DNA from: Cellulomonas sp. PhB150
Lineage (GTDB): Bacteria; Actinomycetota; Actinomycetes; Actinomycetales; Cellulomonadaceae
Assembly: GCF_003755175.1 (NCBI RefSeq)
Contig: NZ_RKHX01000001.1
Coordinates: forward strand, 62,001-126,000
Direction: 5' to 3'
DNA length: 64,000 bases
Shown: positions 36,996-47,117 of the stretch, one piece after another
Layout: each line of letters opens with the position of its first letter
How positions within the stretch are numbered: the stretch's first letter is position 1
Made by a program: the position numbers and the translations under genes
The notes under the pieces: model-generated
The model's database searches: none
The model's input: only the letters and a program-made list of their open reading frames with translations
What the model was told of the DNA's origin: nothing

Positions 36996-37790
36996 TCAGC
37001 GCGTGGTTTCTCGGACCGCACGCTCGACCACGTCGGCGAGCTCGTGGAAGTACGAGCCGCCGAACAGCAGCGCGTGCACGCCCAGCGGGTACACCTGGTG
37101 CAGCGCGACCCGGTGCCGCCATCCGCTCCGCAGCGGGGCGACCTCGTCGTACGCACCCAGGACGTCGTCGAGGTGGGCGAGCCCGAACAGCGCCAGCATC
37201 GCGAGGTCGCTCTCGCGGTGACCACCGTGCGCGGCGGGGTCGATCAGGGTCGCGCCGTCCGCCGTCCACAGCACGTTCCCGGACCAGAGGTCCCCGTGGA
37301 CGCGAGCGGGCGGCTCGTCGTCGTCCAGGTGACCAGTGCGCAGGCGCTCGCTCAGGATCGCGAGACCCGGCATGGCGATGCCCACCTCGCGCAGGTCGCA
37401 GTCCAGTGGGGCGAGCCGGCACGCCGCCAGGAACGGCCCCCACTGCGCGAAGTGCCCGGCCGGCATCGTCAGGGGCGAGTCGAGCGGCCCGAAGAACCCG
37501 TCCCCGACCCATCCGGGCGGCCCGGCGCCGAACGCGGGCGCCCCCGCAGCGTGCGTCACGGCCAGCCCGGCTCCGAAGGCACGCGCCGCCTCGCGGGTCG
37601 GGGCGACGGGCTCGAGGCGGCGCAGGTCCAGGTGGTCGTCGCCGGCACCCAGCACCTCGACCACAGGCGCGCCTCCGGCGGCGGCCAGCCAGCGCAGCCC
37701 CGCTGCCTCGCACGCGAAGAAGCCCGCGGGCGCCCCCGGACGCTGCTTGCGGTAGACCGCCACGACGACCCCCCTCGTCGCGTCGATCAT
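36996..37790 (-). CDS. Fructosamine kinase family protein
   Basis: The product is 264 aa from the ATG at 37790 (GGGAG, 5 nt spacing). It belongs to the fructosamine-3-kinase/aminoglycoside-phosphotransferase fold. The catalytic loop is RVHGDLWSGNVLW (Asp base and metal Asn), the metal-binding segment LIDPAAHGGHRESDLAML replaces the DFG region, and FGGSYFHEL is at the C-terminus. Such enzymes phosphorylate Amadori products so that they fall off proteins, or phosphorylate small glycated amines. The gene is divergent from ald with 51 nt between. Confidence 0.9.
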   Translation of the reverse strand: MIDATRGVVVAVYRKQRPGAPAGFFACEAAGLRWLAAAGGAPVVEVLGAGDDHLDLRRLEPVAPTREAARAFGAGLAVTHAAGAPAFGAGPPGWVGDGFFGPLDSPLTMPAGHFAQWGPFLAACRLAPLDCDLREVGIAMPGLAILSERLRTGHLDDDEPPARVHGDLWSGNVLWTADGATLIDPAAHGGHRESDLAMLALFGLAHLDDVLGAYDEVAPLRSGWRHRVALHQVYPLGVHALLFGGSYFHELADVVERAVRETTR

Positions 37791-37841
37791 CCCGCTCCCG
37801 TCACCCGCGCGCGAGGGGGCGGGAGCAGCGATGCTGGACCG

Positions 37842-38957
37842 ATGACGAGCATCGGCATCCCCCGTGAGACCAAGAACCGTGAGTACCGGGTGTCGTTGAC
37901 GCCGGCCGGGGCGCACCACCTGGCGCTCGCGGGGCACGACGTGCTCGTCGAGGCGGGTGCCGGCCTCGGGTCCGCGATCCGCGACGACGAGTACGAGGCG
38001 GCAGGCGCGAGGATCGTCGGCACCGCCGAGGAGGCGTGGGCCGCCGACGTCGTCTGCAAGGTGAAGGAACCCGTCGGGCCCGAGCACGGCCTGCTCCGCG
38101 CGGGCCAGGTCCTGTTCACCTATCTCCACCTGGCAGCCGACCGGTCGACGACCGACGCGCTGCTCGCCGCGGGGACCACCGGGATCGCCTACGAGACGGT
38201 CCGGGCCGCCGACGGCTCCCTGCCGCTCCTCGCCCCTATGAGCGAGGTCGCCGGGCGGCTGTCCACGCAGGTCGCGGCGTACCACCTCATGCGCAACGAG
38301 GGCGGGTCGGGGCTGCTGCTCGGAGGTGTCCCGGGTGTCGACGCGGCACGCGTCGTGGTCCTCGGCGCGGGTGTCGTCGGCCGGCACGCCGCGCAGATCG
38401 CGGTCGGCATGCGGGCCGACGTGACGATGCTCGACCTGTCGATGCCGCGGCTGCGCGAGGTCGACGCCGAGTTCGGCGGCCGCGTGCGCACGCTCGCCTC
38501 GAACGCCTGGACGCTGGCGCGCGAGGTCGCGGACGCCGACGTGGTGATCGGTGCGGTGCTGGTGCCTGGTGCCAAGGCACCCAAGCTCGTCACGGACGAG
38601 CTCGTCGCCCGGATGCGGCCCGGCTCGGTCCTCGTCGACGTCGCCGTCGACCAGGGCGGCTGCTTCGAGTCCACCCGGCCGACCACGCACGACGAACCGA
38701 CGTTCCGCGTGCACGACGCCCTGTTCTACTGCGTCGCGAACATGCCCGGCGCCGTGCCCGTGACGTCGACCCACGCCCTGACCAACGTCACGCTGCCGTA
38801 CCTGTCCGCGCTCGCGGACACCGGCTGGAAGGCGGCGCTCGCCGCCGACCCCGCCCTCGCCGGCGGGCTGACCACCCACGCGGGCGCGCTGACCAACGAG
38901 GCCGTGGCCCGCGCGCACGGCTACCCGTTCACGGACCCCGCGACCGTCCTGGCCTGA
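37842..38957 (+). CDS. ald: Alanine dehydrogenase
   Basis: The product is 371 aa. It catalyses NAD-dependent reversible oxidative deamination of L-alanine to pyruvate. Visible motifs are the N-terminal signature GIPRETKNREYRVSLTPAG, the catalytic Lys in VCKVKEP, His in YLHLAADR, the dinucleotide loop VVLGAGVVGRHAAQIA, the Asp of VDVAVDQGGC, and YCVANMPGAVPVTST. The length equals that of typical Ald. The ATG at 37842 begins the conserved domain directly. The ribosome site is weak. Confidence 0.96.
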   Translation: MTSIGIPRETKNREYRVSLTPAGAHHLALAGHDVLVEAGAGLGSAIRDDEYEAAGARIVGTAEEAWAADVVCKVKEPVGPEHGLLRAGQVLFTYLHLAADRSTTDALLAAGTTGIAYETVRAADGSLPLLAPMSEVAGRLSTQVAAYHLMRNEGGSGLLLGGVPGVDAARVVVLGAGVVGRHAAQIAVGMRADVTMLDLSMPRLREVDAEFGGRVRTLASNAWTLAREVADADVVIGAVLVPGAKAPKLVTDELVARMRPGSVLVDVAVDQGGCFESTRPTTHDEPTFRVHDALFYCVANMPGAVPVTSTHALTNVTLPYLSALADTGWKAALAADPALAGGLTTHAGALTNEAVARAHGYPFTDPATVLA

Positions 38958-39002
38958 GGTCTGCCCCGGGCAGAACTGCTCGCCTCGGGAGGCGGGCACC
39001 TC

Positions 39003-39008
39003 TACGGT
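39003..39008 (+). promoter_or_regulatory. Leaderless -10 box (TACGGT)
   Basis: TACGGT ends 7 nt before the ATG at 39016. Confidence 0.5.
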
Positions 39009-39015
39009 CGAGACC

Positions 39016-40035
39016 ATGGCGACGGCGCTCGTGATCGGTGGCAGCGGACAGATCGGCCGGGCGGCGGTCCCCGCCCTGGTCGCGGACGGCTGGGACGTGC
39101 GGGTGCTGACACGCGGGTCGCGGGCCGTCGACGCGGTGCAGGCGGCGGGCGCGGTGGCGGTGGCCGGCGACAGGCACGACGCGGACGCGCTCGCACGAGC
39201 GCTGCGCGGCGGTGTCGACGTCGTGGTCGACGTCGTGGCGTACGACGACCGGGACGCCGACGCGCTGCTGGCGCGCGCCGCCGAGATCGGCTCGGCCGTC
39301 GTGGTGTCCAGCGCGGCCGTGTACCTCGACGACCGGGGCGACGGCTTCGAGTCGGAGACGTTCGGGACCTTCCCCGTGCCGATCGGCGAGGACCAGCCCA
39401 CGGTCGGGCCGGGGCGCGACTCCTACGCGACCGGCAAGGTCGCGCTCGAGCGGGCCTGGGCTGCCTCGAGCGTCCCGACGACGATCCTGCGGCCGGGCGC
39501 CATCCATGGTCCGGGCTGCGTCCAGCCCCGCGAGTGGGTCTTCGTCAAGCGCGCGCTCGACGGCCGTGACGTGCGGGTCCTGGCCTACGACGGTGAGAGC
39601 CGGTTCCACACCACGGCCACGGCGGTGCTCGGCGAGCTCGTCCGGCTCGCGGCGGCCTCGCCCGCGCACCGGGTCCTCAACGCCGTCGACCCGGAGGCGC
39701 CGACGGTCGCCGAGATCGCGACGCTCGTCGACGGCGTGATGGGCACGACGTCGCGCATCGTGCGCCTGCCCGGCGCTCCCCGCGAGGGCGTCGGGAGCAC
39801 GCCCTGGGCGGTGCCGACCCCGCTCGTGCTCGACATGGCGCGCGCCCACGAGCAGCTGGGGTACGTCGCGCCGGGTGGCTACGGCGACACCGTCGCGGCC
39901 GCCGTGGAGTGGCTCGTGGACGTCGCGGGCGACGCGGACTGGCGCGAGGTGCTCCCCGGGTTCGCCCGCATGGAGGGCGACGGCGACTTCTTCGACTACG
40001 CCGCGGAGGACGCGCTGCTGGCGAAGGGCTCCTGA
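39016..40035 (+). CDS. NAD-dependent epimerase/dehydratase-family (extended SDR) protein
   Basis: The product is 339 aa. The Rossmann loop GGSGQIG (residues 8-14) and YATGK (the Tyr-x-x-x-Lys pair) mark an extended SDR. VVSSAAVYLDDRG and ILRPGAIHGPG are typical substrate-domain segments. The second half (FHTTATAVLGELVRLAA) matches reductases and epimerases of the NAD(P)-binding type. The substrate is not evident. The M3 peptidase gene begins 37 nt downstream on the same strand and may be co-transcribed. Confidence 0.87.
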   Translation: MATALVIGGSGQIGRAAVPALVADGWDVRVLTRGSRAVDAVQAAGAVAVAGDRHDADALARALRGGVDVVVDVVAYDDRDADALLARAAEIGSAVVVSSAAVYLDDRGDGFESETFGTFPVPIGEDQPTVGPGRDSYATGKVALERAWAASSVPTTILRPGAIHGPGCVQPREWVFVKRALDGRDVRVLAYDGESRFHTTATAVLGELVRLAAASPAHRVLNAVDPEAPTVAEIATLVDGVMGTTSRIVRLPGAPREGVGSTPWAVPTPLVLDMARAHEQLGYVAPGGYGDTVAAAVEWLVDVAGDADWREVLPGFARMEGDGDFFDYAAEDALLAKGS

Positions 40036-40072
40036 CCAGCGCAGCCCAGGCCGATGGGTGATGATGGCGCGC

Positions 40073-42139
40073 ATGACTGCAGCGCTCGACGCCGAGAACC
40101 CGTTCGCCACCCCCTCCACGTTGCCCTACGGACTGCCCGACTACCGTCGGATCCGTGAGGAGCACTACCGTCCCGCGATCCTGGCCGGGATGGCCGAGCA
40201 CCGGGCCCAGGTGGACGCCATCGCGTCCGACCCGGAGCCCGCCACGGTCGAGAACACGCTCGTCGCGCTCGAGCGCGCGGGCCGCCTGCTGCACCGGTCG
40301 CTGACCGCGTTCTTCAACCAGTCGAGCTCCGACTCCACGCCCGGCCTCGAGGCCGTCGAGCAGGAGATCGCGCCGCTGCTCGCCGCCCACATGGACGCGA
40401 TCTACCTCGACGCGCGCCTCTTCGCGCGCGTCGAGGCGCTGCACGAGGCGCACGCCGACCTCGAGCCCGACACCGCGTGGCTCCTGCACCGGACCCGCAC
40501 CGCATTCGTCCGCTCGGGCGTGGGCCTCGACGAGCCGTCGCAGGACCGCCTGCGCGCCCTGAACGCCGAGATCACCTCGCTCGAGACCACGTTCGGGCGC
40601 GACCTCCTCGCGGCCCAGAACGCCGCCGCTGTGCTCGTCACCGACGAGGACCAGCTCGACGGCTTCCCCGACGACGCCCGGGCGGCGGCCGCGCAGGCGG
40701 CGACGGACCGGGGTCACGAGGGTGCGTGGCTCGTCGAGCTCGCGCTGCCGACCCAGCAGAACGCGCTGTCCATGGCCCGCGACCGGACGCTGCGCCAGCG
40801 GGTGTTCCGGGCGTCCGCGCGCCGCGGCATCGGTGGTGAGCACGACACCCGGACCACGCTGCTGGCGCTCGCCCGCCTGCGCGCCGAGCGTGCGCAGCTG
40901 CTCGGGTTCGAGCACCACGCGGCGTTCGTCGCCTCGGACGCGACCGCGAAGTCGGCCGACGCGGTCGCCGAGATCCTCGAGCGGCTGGCACCTGCGGCCG
41001 TCGAGAACGCGCGCGTCGAGGCGCGCGACCTGGCCGAGGCCCTCGAGCGCGACGTCCCCGGCGCCGAGCTCGAGCCGTGGGACTGGGCCTACTACGCCGA
41101 GCGGGTCCGTGCCGAGCGGCGCTCGCTCGACGACTCCCTCCTGCGCCCGTACCTGGAGCTGGAGCGCGTGATGGCCGACGGCGTCTTCCGTGCCGCCAAC
41201 GAGCTGTACGGCCTGACCTTCGCCGAGCGCGCCGACCTGGTCGGCTACCACCCCGACGTGCGCGTGTTCGAGGTGTTCGACGCGGACGGCACCGGGCTCG
41301 GCCTGTTCCTCGCCGACTACTGGACGCGGGAGTCGAAGCGCGGTGGCGCGTGGATGAACAACCTCGTCGACCAGTCCACGCTGCTCGACGAGCGCCCCGT
41401 CGTCGTGAACAACCTCAACATCCCCAAGCCCCCCGCGGGCGAGCCCACGCTGCTCGCGTGGGACGAGGTGATCACGATGTTCCACGAGTTCGGGCACGCC
41501 CTGCACGGCCTGTTCTCGGACGTGCGCTACCCGTCGCAGTCCGGCACCGAGGTGCCCCGCGACTTCGTCGAGTACCCCTCCCAGGTCAACGAGATGTGGG
41601 CCTGGGACCCGAGCATCCTGGCCGCGTTCGCCGTGCACCACGAGACCGGCAACCCGATGCCCGCGGAGTGGGTCGCGACCATGCTCGAGGCGCGCCAGGA
41701 CGGCGAGGGCTTCGCGACGACCGAGTACCTCTCGGCCGCGCTGCTCGACCAGGCCTGGTACCGCCTCTCGCCGCAGGACGTCCCGACCGACCCCGAGCAC
41801 GTCGAGCCCTTCGAGGCGGCCGCGCTCGAGGCAGCCGGCGTGGCCTTCGCGCCCGTGCCCCCGCGCTACCGCTCCACGTACTTCAACCACGTGTTCGGCG
41901 GCGGCTACTCGGCCGGGTACTACTCGTACATCTGGTCCGAGGTGCTCGACGCGGACACCGTGACGTGGTTCGAGGAGAACGGCGGCCTGCGCCGCGAGAA
42001 CGGCGACGCGTTCCGCGCCAAGCTGCTCTCGCGTGGCGGGTCGGTCGACCCGATGGCGGCCTTCCGCGACCTGCGCGGGCGGGACCCGGAGATCGGCCCG
42101 CTGCTCGCCCGCCGGGGGCTCACGGCCGCCGCGGCGTGA
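40073..42139 (+). CDS. M3-family metallopeptidase (peptidyl-dipeptidase Dcp-like)
   Basis: The product is a 688-aa zinc peptidase of the thimet/Dcp group. The active site FHEFGHALHGLFS gives the HEFGH zinc pair and catalytic Glu, and EYPSQVNEMW carries the third ligand Glu. The N-terminal helical cap (residues about 1-200) and the motif FNHVFGGGYSAGYYSYIWSE at the C-terminus are typical of Dcp. Dcp removes dipeptides from the C-termini of short peptides in the cytosol, and there is no signal peptide here. An in-frame ATG at 40064 is possible. Confidence 0.94.
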   Translation: MTAALDAENPFATPSTLPYGLPDYRRIREEHYRPAILAGMAEHRAQVDAIASDPEPATVENTLVALERAGRLLHRSLTAFFNQSSSDSTPGLEAVEQEIAPLLAAHMDAIYLDARLFARVEALHEAHADLEPDTAWLLHRTRTAFVRSGVGLDEPSQDRLRALNAEITSLETTFGRDLLAAQNAAAVLVTDEDQLDGFPDDARAAAAQAATDRGHEGAWLVELALPTQQNALSMARDRTLRQRVFRASARRGIGGEHDTRTTLLALARLRAERAQLLGFEHHAAFVASDATAKSADAVAEILERLAPAAVENARVEARDLAEALERDVPGAELEPWDWAYYAERVRAERRSLDDSLLRPYLELERVMADGVFRAANELYGLTFAERADLVGYHPDVRVFEVFDADGTGLGLFLADYWTRESKRGGAWMNNLVDQSTLLDERPVVVNNLNIPKPPAGEPTLLAWDEVITMFHEFGHALHGLFSDVRYPSQSGTEVPRDFVEYPSQVNEMWAWDPSILAAFAVHHETGNPMPAEWVATMLEARQDGEGFATTEYLSAALLDQAWYRLSPQDVPTDPEHVEPFEAAALEAAGVAFAPVPPRYRSTYFNHVFGGGYSAGYYSYIWSEVLDADTVTWFEENGGLRRENGDAFRAKLLSRGGSVDPMAAFRDLRGRDPEIGPLLARRGLTAAAA

Positions 42140-42164
42140 CCGCGGCCGCCCGCGCGGCGCCGGG

Positions 42165-42170
42165 TAGCGT
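42165..42170 (+). promoter_or_regulatory. Leaderless -10 box (TAGCGT)
   Basis: TAGCGT ends 6 nt before the ATG at 42177. Confidence 0.5.
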
Positions 42171-42176
42171 GAACCC

Positions 42177-43511
42177 ATGCCTGCCGAGCCTGCTCAGACG
42201 CCTTCCGTGACCGCCGCCGACGAGGTCGTCGACATCTGCCGCGACCTCATCCGGTTCGACACCTCGAACTACGGCGACAACGAGGGACCGGGGGAGCGGG
42301 CCTCGGCCGAGCACGTCATGGGGCTCCTCACCGAGGTCGGTCTCGACCCCGAGCTGTTCGAGAGCTCGCCGGGGCGCGCCAACGTCGTCGTGCGGCTGCC
42401 CGGCGAGGACTCGTCGCGCCCGGCGCTCGTCCTGCACGGCCACCTCGACGTCGTCCCCGCGCGGGCCGACGACTGGAGCGTGGACCCGTTCGGTGCCGAG
42501 GAGCGCGACGGCCTGGTCTGGGGCCGCGGCGCGGTCGACATGAAGGACATGGACGCGATGATCTTGTCCGTCGTGCGGCAGATGGCGCGTGAGGGACGCC
42601 GCCCGGCGCGGGACGTCGTCGTCGCGATGTTCGCCGACGAGGAGGCCGGCGGCACGTGGGGGGCGCGCTGGGCGGTGGACAACCGTCCCGAGCTGTTCGA
42701 GGGCGCGAGCGAGGCCATCAGCGAGGTCGGCGGCTTCTCCGTCGAGGTCGACGGCCGGCGCGCGTACCTGCTGCAGACCGCCGAGAAGGGCCTGTCCTGG
42801 CTGCGGCTCACGGCGGGCGGCCGTGCGGGCCACGGCAGCCAGGTCAACCCCGAGAACGCGGTGACGCACCTGGCCGAGGCCGTCGCGCGCATCGGGCGGC
42901 ACCCGTGGCCGTTGCTGCTCACGCCGACCGTGCGCGCGCTGCTCGAGGGCGTCGCGGAGCTCACGGGCCTGCCGTTCGACGAGGACGACCCCGAGGGCGT
43001 CGACACCCTCGTCGCCGCGCTCGGCCCGGCGTCCCGCTTCGTCGGCGCGACCCTGCGGCACACGTCCAACCCCAGCCAGCTCAGCGCGGGGTACAAGGCG
43101 AACGTCATCCCCGGCCACGCCGAGGGCACGATCGACGGCCGGTTCCTGCCCGGCCACGAGGACGAGTTCGTCGCCGCGATCGCCGAGCTCGCCGGGCCGC
43201 ACGTGGGCATCGAGCGGATCCACCACGACGTCGCGCTCGAGGCGCCGACGACCGGCGCGCTCGTCGACGCGATGGTCGACGCCCTGCACGCCGAGGACCC
43301 GGGCGCGACGGTGCTGCCGTACACGCTGTCCGGCGGGACCGACAACAAGTCTCTGTCCCGGCTGGGCATCACGGGCTACGGCTTCGCGCCGCTGCGGCTC
43401 ACGCCCGACCTCGACTTCTCGGGCATGTTCCACGGCGTCGACGAGCGCGTGCCCACCGACGCCCTGAAGTTCGGCACACGCGTCCTGGACCGCCTGCTCG
43501 GGACCTGCTGA
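42177..43511 (+). CDS. M20-family metallopeptidase
   Basis: The product is 444 aa. It has the co-catalytic zinc site of M20/ArgE/DapE-like peptidases: HGHLDVVPA (His, Asp), GRGAVDMKDM (bridging Asp), FADEEAGG (catalytic Glu pair) and C-terminal HGVDER (His). A lid domain follows GRAGHGSQVN. Actinobacterial proteins of this size (M20A-like) are usually described as peptidases or acylases of unknown substrate, and there is no signal peptide. The DUF5703 gene stands in convergent orientation 4 nt beyond the stop. Confidence 0.92.
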   Translation: MPAEPAQTPSVTAADEVVDICRDLIRFDTSNYGDNEGPGERASAEHVMGLLTEVGLDPELFESSPGRANVVVRLPGEDSSRPALVLHGHLDVVPARADDWSVDPFGAEERDGLVWGRGAVDMKDMDAMILSVVRQMAREGRRPARDVVVAMFADEEAGGTWGARWAVDNRPELFEGASEAISEVGGFSVEVDGRRAYLLQTAEKGLSWLRLTAGGRAGHGSQVNPENAVTHLAEAVARIGRHPWPLLLTPTVRALLEGVAELTGLPFDEDDPEGVDTLVAALGPASRFVGATLRHTSNPSQLSAGYKANVIPGHAEGTIDGRFLPGHEDEFVAAIAELAGPHVGIERIHHDVALEAPTTGALVDAMVDALHAEDPGATVLPYTLSGGTDNKSLSRLGITGYGFAPLRLTPDLDFSGMFHGVDERVPTDALKFGTRVLDRLLGTC

Positions 43512-43515
43512 CGCG

Positions 43516-43761
43516 TCAGGTCGTCTCCGCGAGCGTGCTGCGCACCCGCAGGATCTTGCGGCGGAGCCAGACCTTCCGCTCACCGCCGACGTAGATCACC
43601 GAGCGGGCCAGCTCCCAGCGTCCGTACTCCGCCTGCTCGGTGAGCATCCGGCGGGCGTCGCCCCTGCTGGTCGAGCGCGGGATCGTCAGCACGCGGTACT
43701 CGTACTGCCCCCCGACCGCCACCCAGTCCTTGCGCTTCGTCCCTGTCTGACCGATTGCCAT
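43516..43761 (-). CDS. DUF5703-family protein
   Basis: The product is a basic protein of 81 aa with YEYRVLTIPRSTSRGDARRM, YGRWELARSVIYVGGERKVWL and RKILRVRST, which matches the short actinobacterial DUF5703 family. There is no catalytic or membrane motif and the function is unknown. It converges on the M20 peptidase gene (4-nt gap), an arrangement I recall as common in actinobacteria. Confidence 0.85.
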   Translation of the reverse strand: MAIGQTGTKRKDWVAVGGQYEYRVLTIPRSTSRGDARRMLTEQAEYGRWELARSVIYVGGERKVWLRRKILRVRSTLAETT

Positions 43762-43827
43762 CCGTCACCCCGTCCTGTCGCCGGCGCCGTTCGACCTATC
43801 GCGGTGCCATTGTGCCTCGCGCGGCGC

Positions 43828-43833
43828 TACCGT
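43828..43833 (+). promoter_or_regulatory. Leaderless -10 box (TACCGT)
   Basis: TACCGT ends 6 nt before the ATG at 43840 and favours that start over the upstream in-frame ATG at 43804. Confidence 0.5.
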
Positions 43834-43839
43834 CATGGC

Positions 43840-44145
43840 ATGACCGTCGACCCGCGTGCCGCGCTGGACCGCCTGATCGCTTCCCTCGAGGCCCACTACA
43901 ACGCCGTCGCCGGCAAGCAGGGCGACGACGACCCTGCGGTCGACGACGCCTACGACGTCCTCGCGGACGCGTTCGAGGTGTACGACGAGGCCCTCGGCAC
44001 GGCCCACGGCGAGGCCCTGCCGTTCTACCTCGCCGAGGAGGACGACGACGAGGACGACGACGACGAGTGGGGCGCAGACGGCGACGAGCCCTTCGAGGAC
44101 GGCGCGGACGTCGAGGACCTCGCGGGCGAGGCCCGCTCGTCCTGA
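43840..44145 (+). CDS. Small acidic hypothetical protein (101 aa)
   Basis: The first 60 residues are helical (PRAALDRLIASLEAHYNAV, DDAYDVLADAFEVYDEAL). The last 40 form an extreme acidic tail containing EEDDDEDDDDEW. No family with a known role was recognised; similar proteins are sometimes labelled primosomal without evidence. The acidic tail suggests binding to a basic partner, which is a guess. The next gene is convergent, 5 nt away. Confidence 0.75.
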   Translation: MTVDPRAALDRLIASLEAHYNAVAGKQGDDDPAVDDAYDVLADAFEVYDEALGTAHGEALPFYLAEEDDDEDDDDEWGADGDEPFEDGADVEDLAGEARSS

Positions 44146-44150
44146 GCTGA

Positions 44151-45113
44151 CTAGAAGCGCTCGGGGTACCCGAGCTCGGGCGCGCTGACCTCGTCGAGCG
44201 CCGACCGCAGCTCGCGGGGGAGCTCGAGGTCGAGCGCCGCGAGCGAGCCTCGCAGCTGGTCGGCGGTGCGCGCCCCGACGATCGCGGAGGCGATGCCCGG
44301 CCGGTCGGCGAGCCAGGCGAGCGCCACCTCGAGCGGCGCGCGGTCGAGCCCTGCCGCGGCGGTGGCGACGGCCTCGACCACCGCGGCGCCGGCGTGCGCG
44401 AGGTACGGCTCGACGAACCCGGCCAGGTGGGGCGACGCGGCGCGCGAGTCGGCGGGGATGGTCCGCCGGTACTTGCCGGTGAGCACGCCGCGACCGAGCG
44501 GCGACCATGCGAGCACGCCCGCACCCAGCGCCTGCGCGGCGGGCAGCGCCTCGCGCTCGATGCCGCGCTGCAGGAGCGAGTACTCGGCCTGCACGGCCGC
44601 GAGGCCGGGGTCGTGCTCGAGCAGGCTCGCCGCCCGGGCCACCTGCCAGCCTGCGTGGTTGGCCAGGCCGACGTAGCGGGCGCGGCCGCTGCTGACCGCC
44701 AGGCGCAGCGCGGAGGCGGTCTCCTCGAGCGGTGTGCGGGGGTCGGGCGTCTGCACGAGGAACAGGTCCACGTGGTCCGTGCCGAGCCGGCGCAGCGACG
44801 CGTCGAGCGACGCGAGCAGCGCGCCGCGCGAGCCGTCGACGACCGCACCGTCGGCGGTGCGACGCACGCCGGCCTTGGTGCACAGCACGAGCTCGTCGCG
44901 CTCGACGACGTCGCCGAGCAGCGAGCCGAGCAGCTCCTCGGCGCCACCGTCGGCGTACGACGCGGAGGTGTCGACCAGCGTGCCGCCCGCGTCCACGAAG
45001 TCGCGCAGCTGCTCGGTGGCCTCGTGCTCGTCGGTGTCCCGGCTCCAGGTCATGGTGCCCAGGCCCAGCCGCGACACGCGCAGGCCGGTGCGTCCGAGGT
45101 GGCGCTGTTCCAT
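44151..45113 (-). CDS. Aldo/keto reductase with replaced catalytic His
   Basis: The product is a 320-aa TIM-barrel AKR. The start is the ATG at 45113, 8 nt after a TAGGGT box. The catalytic Asp and Tyr are in LVDTSASYADG and the Lys in LCTKAG; the cofactor loop is IVGARTADQL. The usual tetrad His (LHxxDP) is replaced by Gln in DLFLVQTPDP. Kv-beta-type AKRs have a comparable change (Asn). The enzyme may be slow or have another role. It converges on the acidic-protein gene at 43840 and stands back to back with uppP. Confidence 0.9.
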   Translation of the reverse strand: MEQRHLGRTGLRVSRLGLGTMTWSRDTDEHEATEQLRDFVDAGGTLVDTSASYADGGAEELLGSLLGDVVERDELVLCTKAGVRRTADGAVVDGSRGALLASLDASLRRLGTDHVDLFLVQTPDPRTPLEETASALRLAVSSGRARYVGLANHAGWQVARAASLLEHDPGLAAVQAEYSLLQRGIEREALPAAQALGAGVLAWSPLGRGVLTGKYRRTIPADSRAASPHLAGFVEPYLAHAGAAVVEAVATAAAGLDRAPLEVALAWLADRPGIASAIVGARTADQLRGSLAALDLELPRELRSALDEVSAPELGYPERF

Positions 45114-45121
45114 GATCGGCA

Positions 45122-45127
45122 ACCCTA
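45122..45127 (-). promoter_or_regulatory. Leaderless -10 box (TAGGGT, minus strand)
   Basis: On the minus strand TAGGGT ends 8 nt before the ATG at 45113. Confidence 0.45.
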
Positions 45128-45171
45128 GACGGGCGACGCCCCGCCTCCCCGGACCCGGCCGCGCGTCGGAC

Positions 45172-45177
45172 TAGTGT
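45172..45177 (+). promoter_or_regulatory. Leaderless -10 box (TAGTGT)
   Basis: TAGTGT ends 8 nt before the GTG at 45186. Confidence 0.4.
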
Positions 45178-45185
45178 GGCGGCTC

Positions 45186-46076
45186 GTGACTGGCATGGGT
45201 GCAGGCGAAGCGATCCTCCTCGGACTGGTGCAGGGACTCACCGAGTTCCTCCCCGTCTCCTCGAGCGCGCACCTGCGCATCGTGGGCGACCTGATGGGGT
45301 CCGACCCGGGCGCCGCCTTCACCGCGATCACCCAGCTCGGCACCGAGACCGCGGTGCTGCTCTACTTCCGCCGCGACATCGTGCGGATCGTCGGCGCGTG
45401 GTGGCACGCGCTGCGCGGCGCGTACGGCACGGACTGGCGAGCGCGCGCGGGCATGCCGCGGGGCGAGAAGGCCGACCACGACGCGCTGATGGCGTGGTTC
45501 ATCGCGCTCGGCTCGTTGCCGATCATCGTGCTCGGGCTCGCGTTCCAGGACCAGATCGAGAGCACGTTCCGCAACCTGTGGCTCGTCGCGCTGACCCTGG
45601 CGGGGTTCGGCCTGGTGCTCGGCTGGGCGGACCGCGTCGGGGCCAAGAAGCGCGCGCTCACCGAGCTGACCGGGCGTGACGCCGTGCAGTTCGGGTTCTG
45701 GCAGGCGCTCGCGCTCGTGCCCGGGGTGTCCCGGTCCGGCGGCACGATCACCGGTGGGCTGCTCATGGGCTACACCCGGGAGGCGGCCGCGCGGTACTCG
45801 TTCCTGCTCGCCATCCCCGCGGTGTTCGGCTCGGGGCTCTTCCAGCTCGTCAAGAGCGTCGACGAGTTCGGCAAGGCGGGTACGCCCAGCCTCGGCCCCA
45901 CCCTGATCGCGACGCTCGTCGCGTTCGCGGTCGGCTACCTCGTCATCATCGTGTTCCTGAAGATCGTCTCGACCTTCAGCTACAAGCCGTTCGTCTGGTA
46001 CCGGCTCGGCCTCGCGGCGCTCGTCGTGATCCTGCTCCTGACGGGCGTGCTCGACGCGAACTCCGCGACGGCGTAG
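45186..46076 (+). CDS. uppP: Undecaprenyl-diphosphatase (UppP/BacA)
   Basis: The product is a 296-aa polytopic membrane enzyme that dephosphorylates undecaprenyl diphosphate to recycle the lipid carrier of peptidoglycan synthesis and gives bacitracin tolerance. The first signature, [18 protein letters not shown], holds the conserved Glu and Ser/His region. The second, [20 protein letters not shown], holds the catalytic Arg. About seven or eight transmembrane helices are seen. The start is either the GTG at 45186, placed by the -10 box, or the ATG at 45195. Confidence 0.96.
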   Translation: MTGMGAGEAILLGLVQGLTEFLPVSSSAHLRIVGDLMGSDPGAAFTAITQLGTETAVLLYFRRDIVRIVGAWWHALRGAYGTDWRARAGMPRGEKADHDALMAWFIALGSLPIIVLGLAFQDQIESTFRNLWLVALTLAGFGLVLGWADRVGAKKRALTELTGRDAVQFGFWQALALVPGVSRSGGTITGGLLMGYTREAAARYSFLLAIPAVFGSGLFQLVKSVDEFGKAGTPSLGPTLIATLVAFAVGYLVIIVFLKIVSTFSYKPFVWYRLGLAALVVILLLTGVLDANSATA

Positions 46077-46079
46077 TCC

Positions 46080-47069
<990 letters not shown>

Positions 47070-47105
47070 GGACCCCCGGGCGCCGTGCCGCCGGTCATCC
47101 GCGGT

Positions 47106-47111
47106 TAGGCT
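47106..47111 (+). promoter_or_regulatory. Leaderless -10 box of mshC (TAGGCT)
   Basis: TAGGCT ends 6 nt before the GTG at 47118. Confidence 0.55.
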
Positions 47112-47117
47112 TCCGGC

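Noticed and set aside
33864-38957. Open frame of about 1,700 codons on the plus strand
   Set aside because: Only its 3' end is real (ald from 37842). The rest is opposite the GH87-type and fructosamine-kinase genes and is Arg/Ala/Gly noise.
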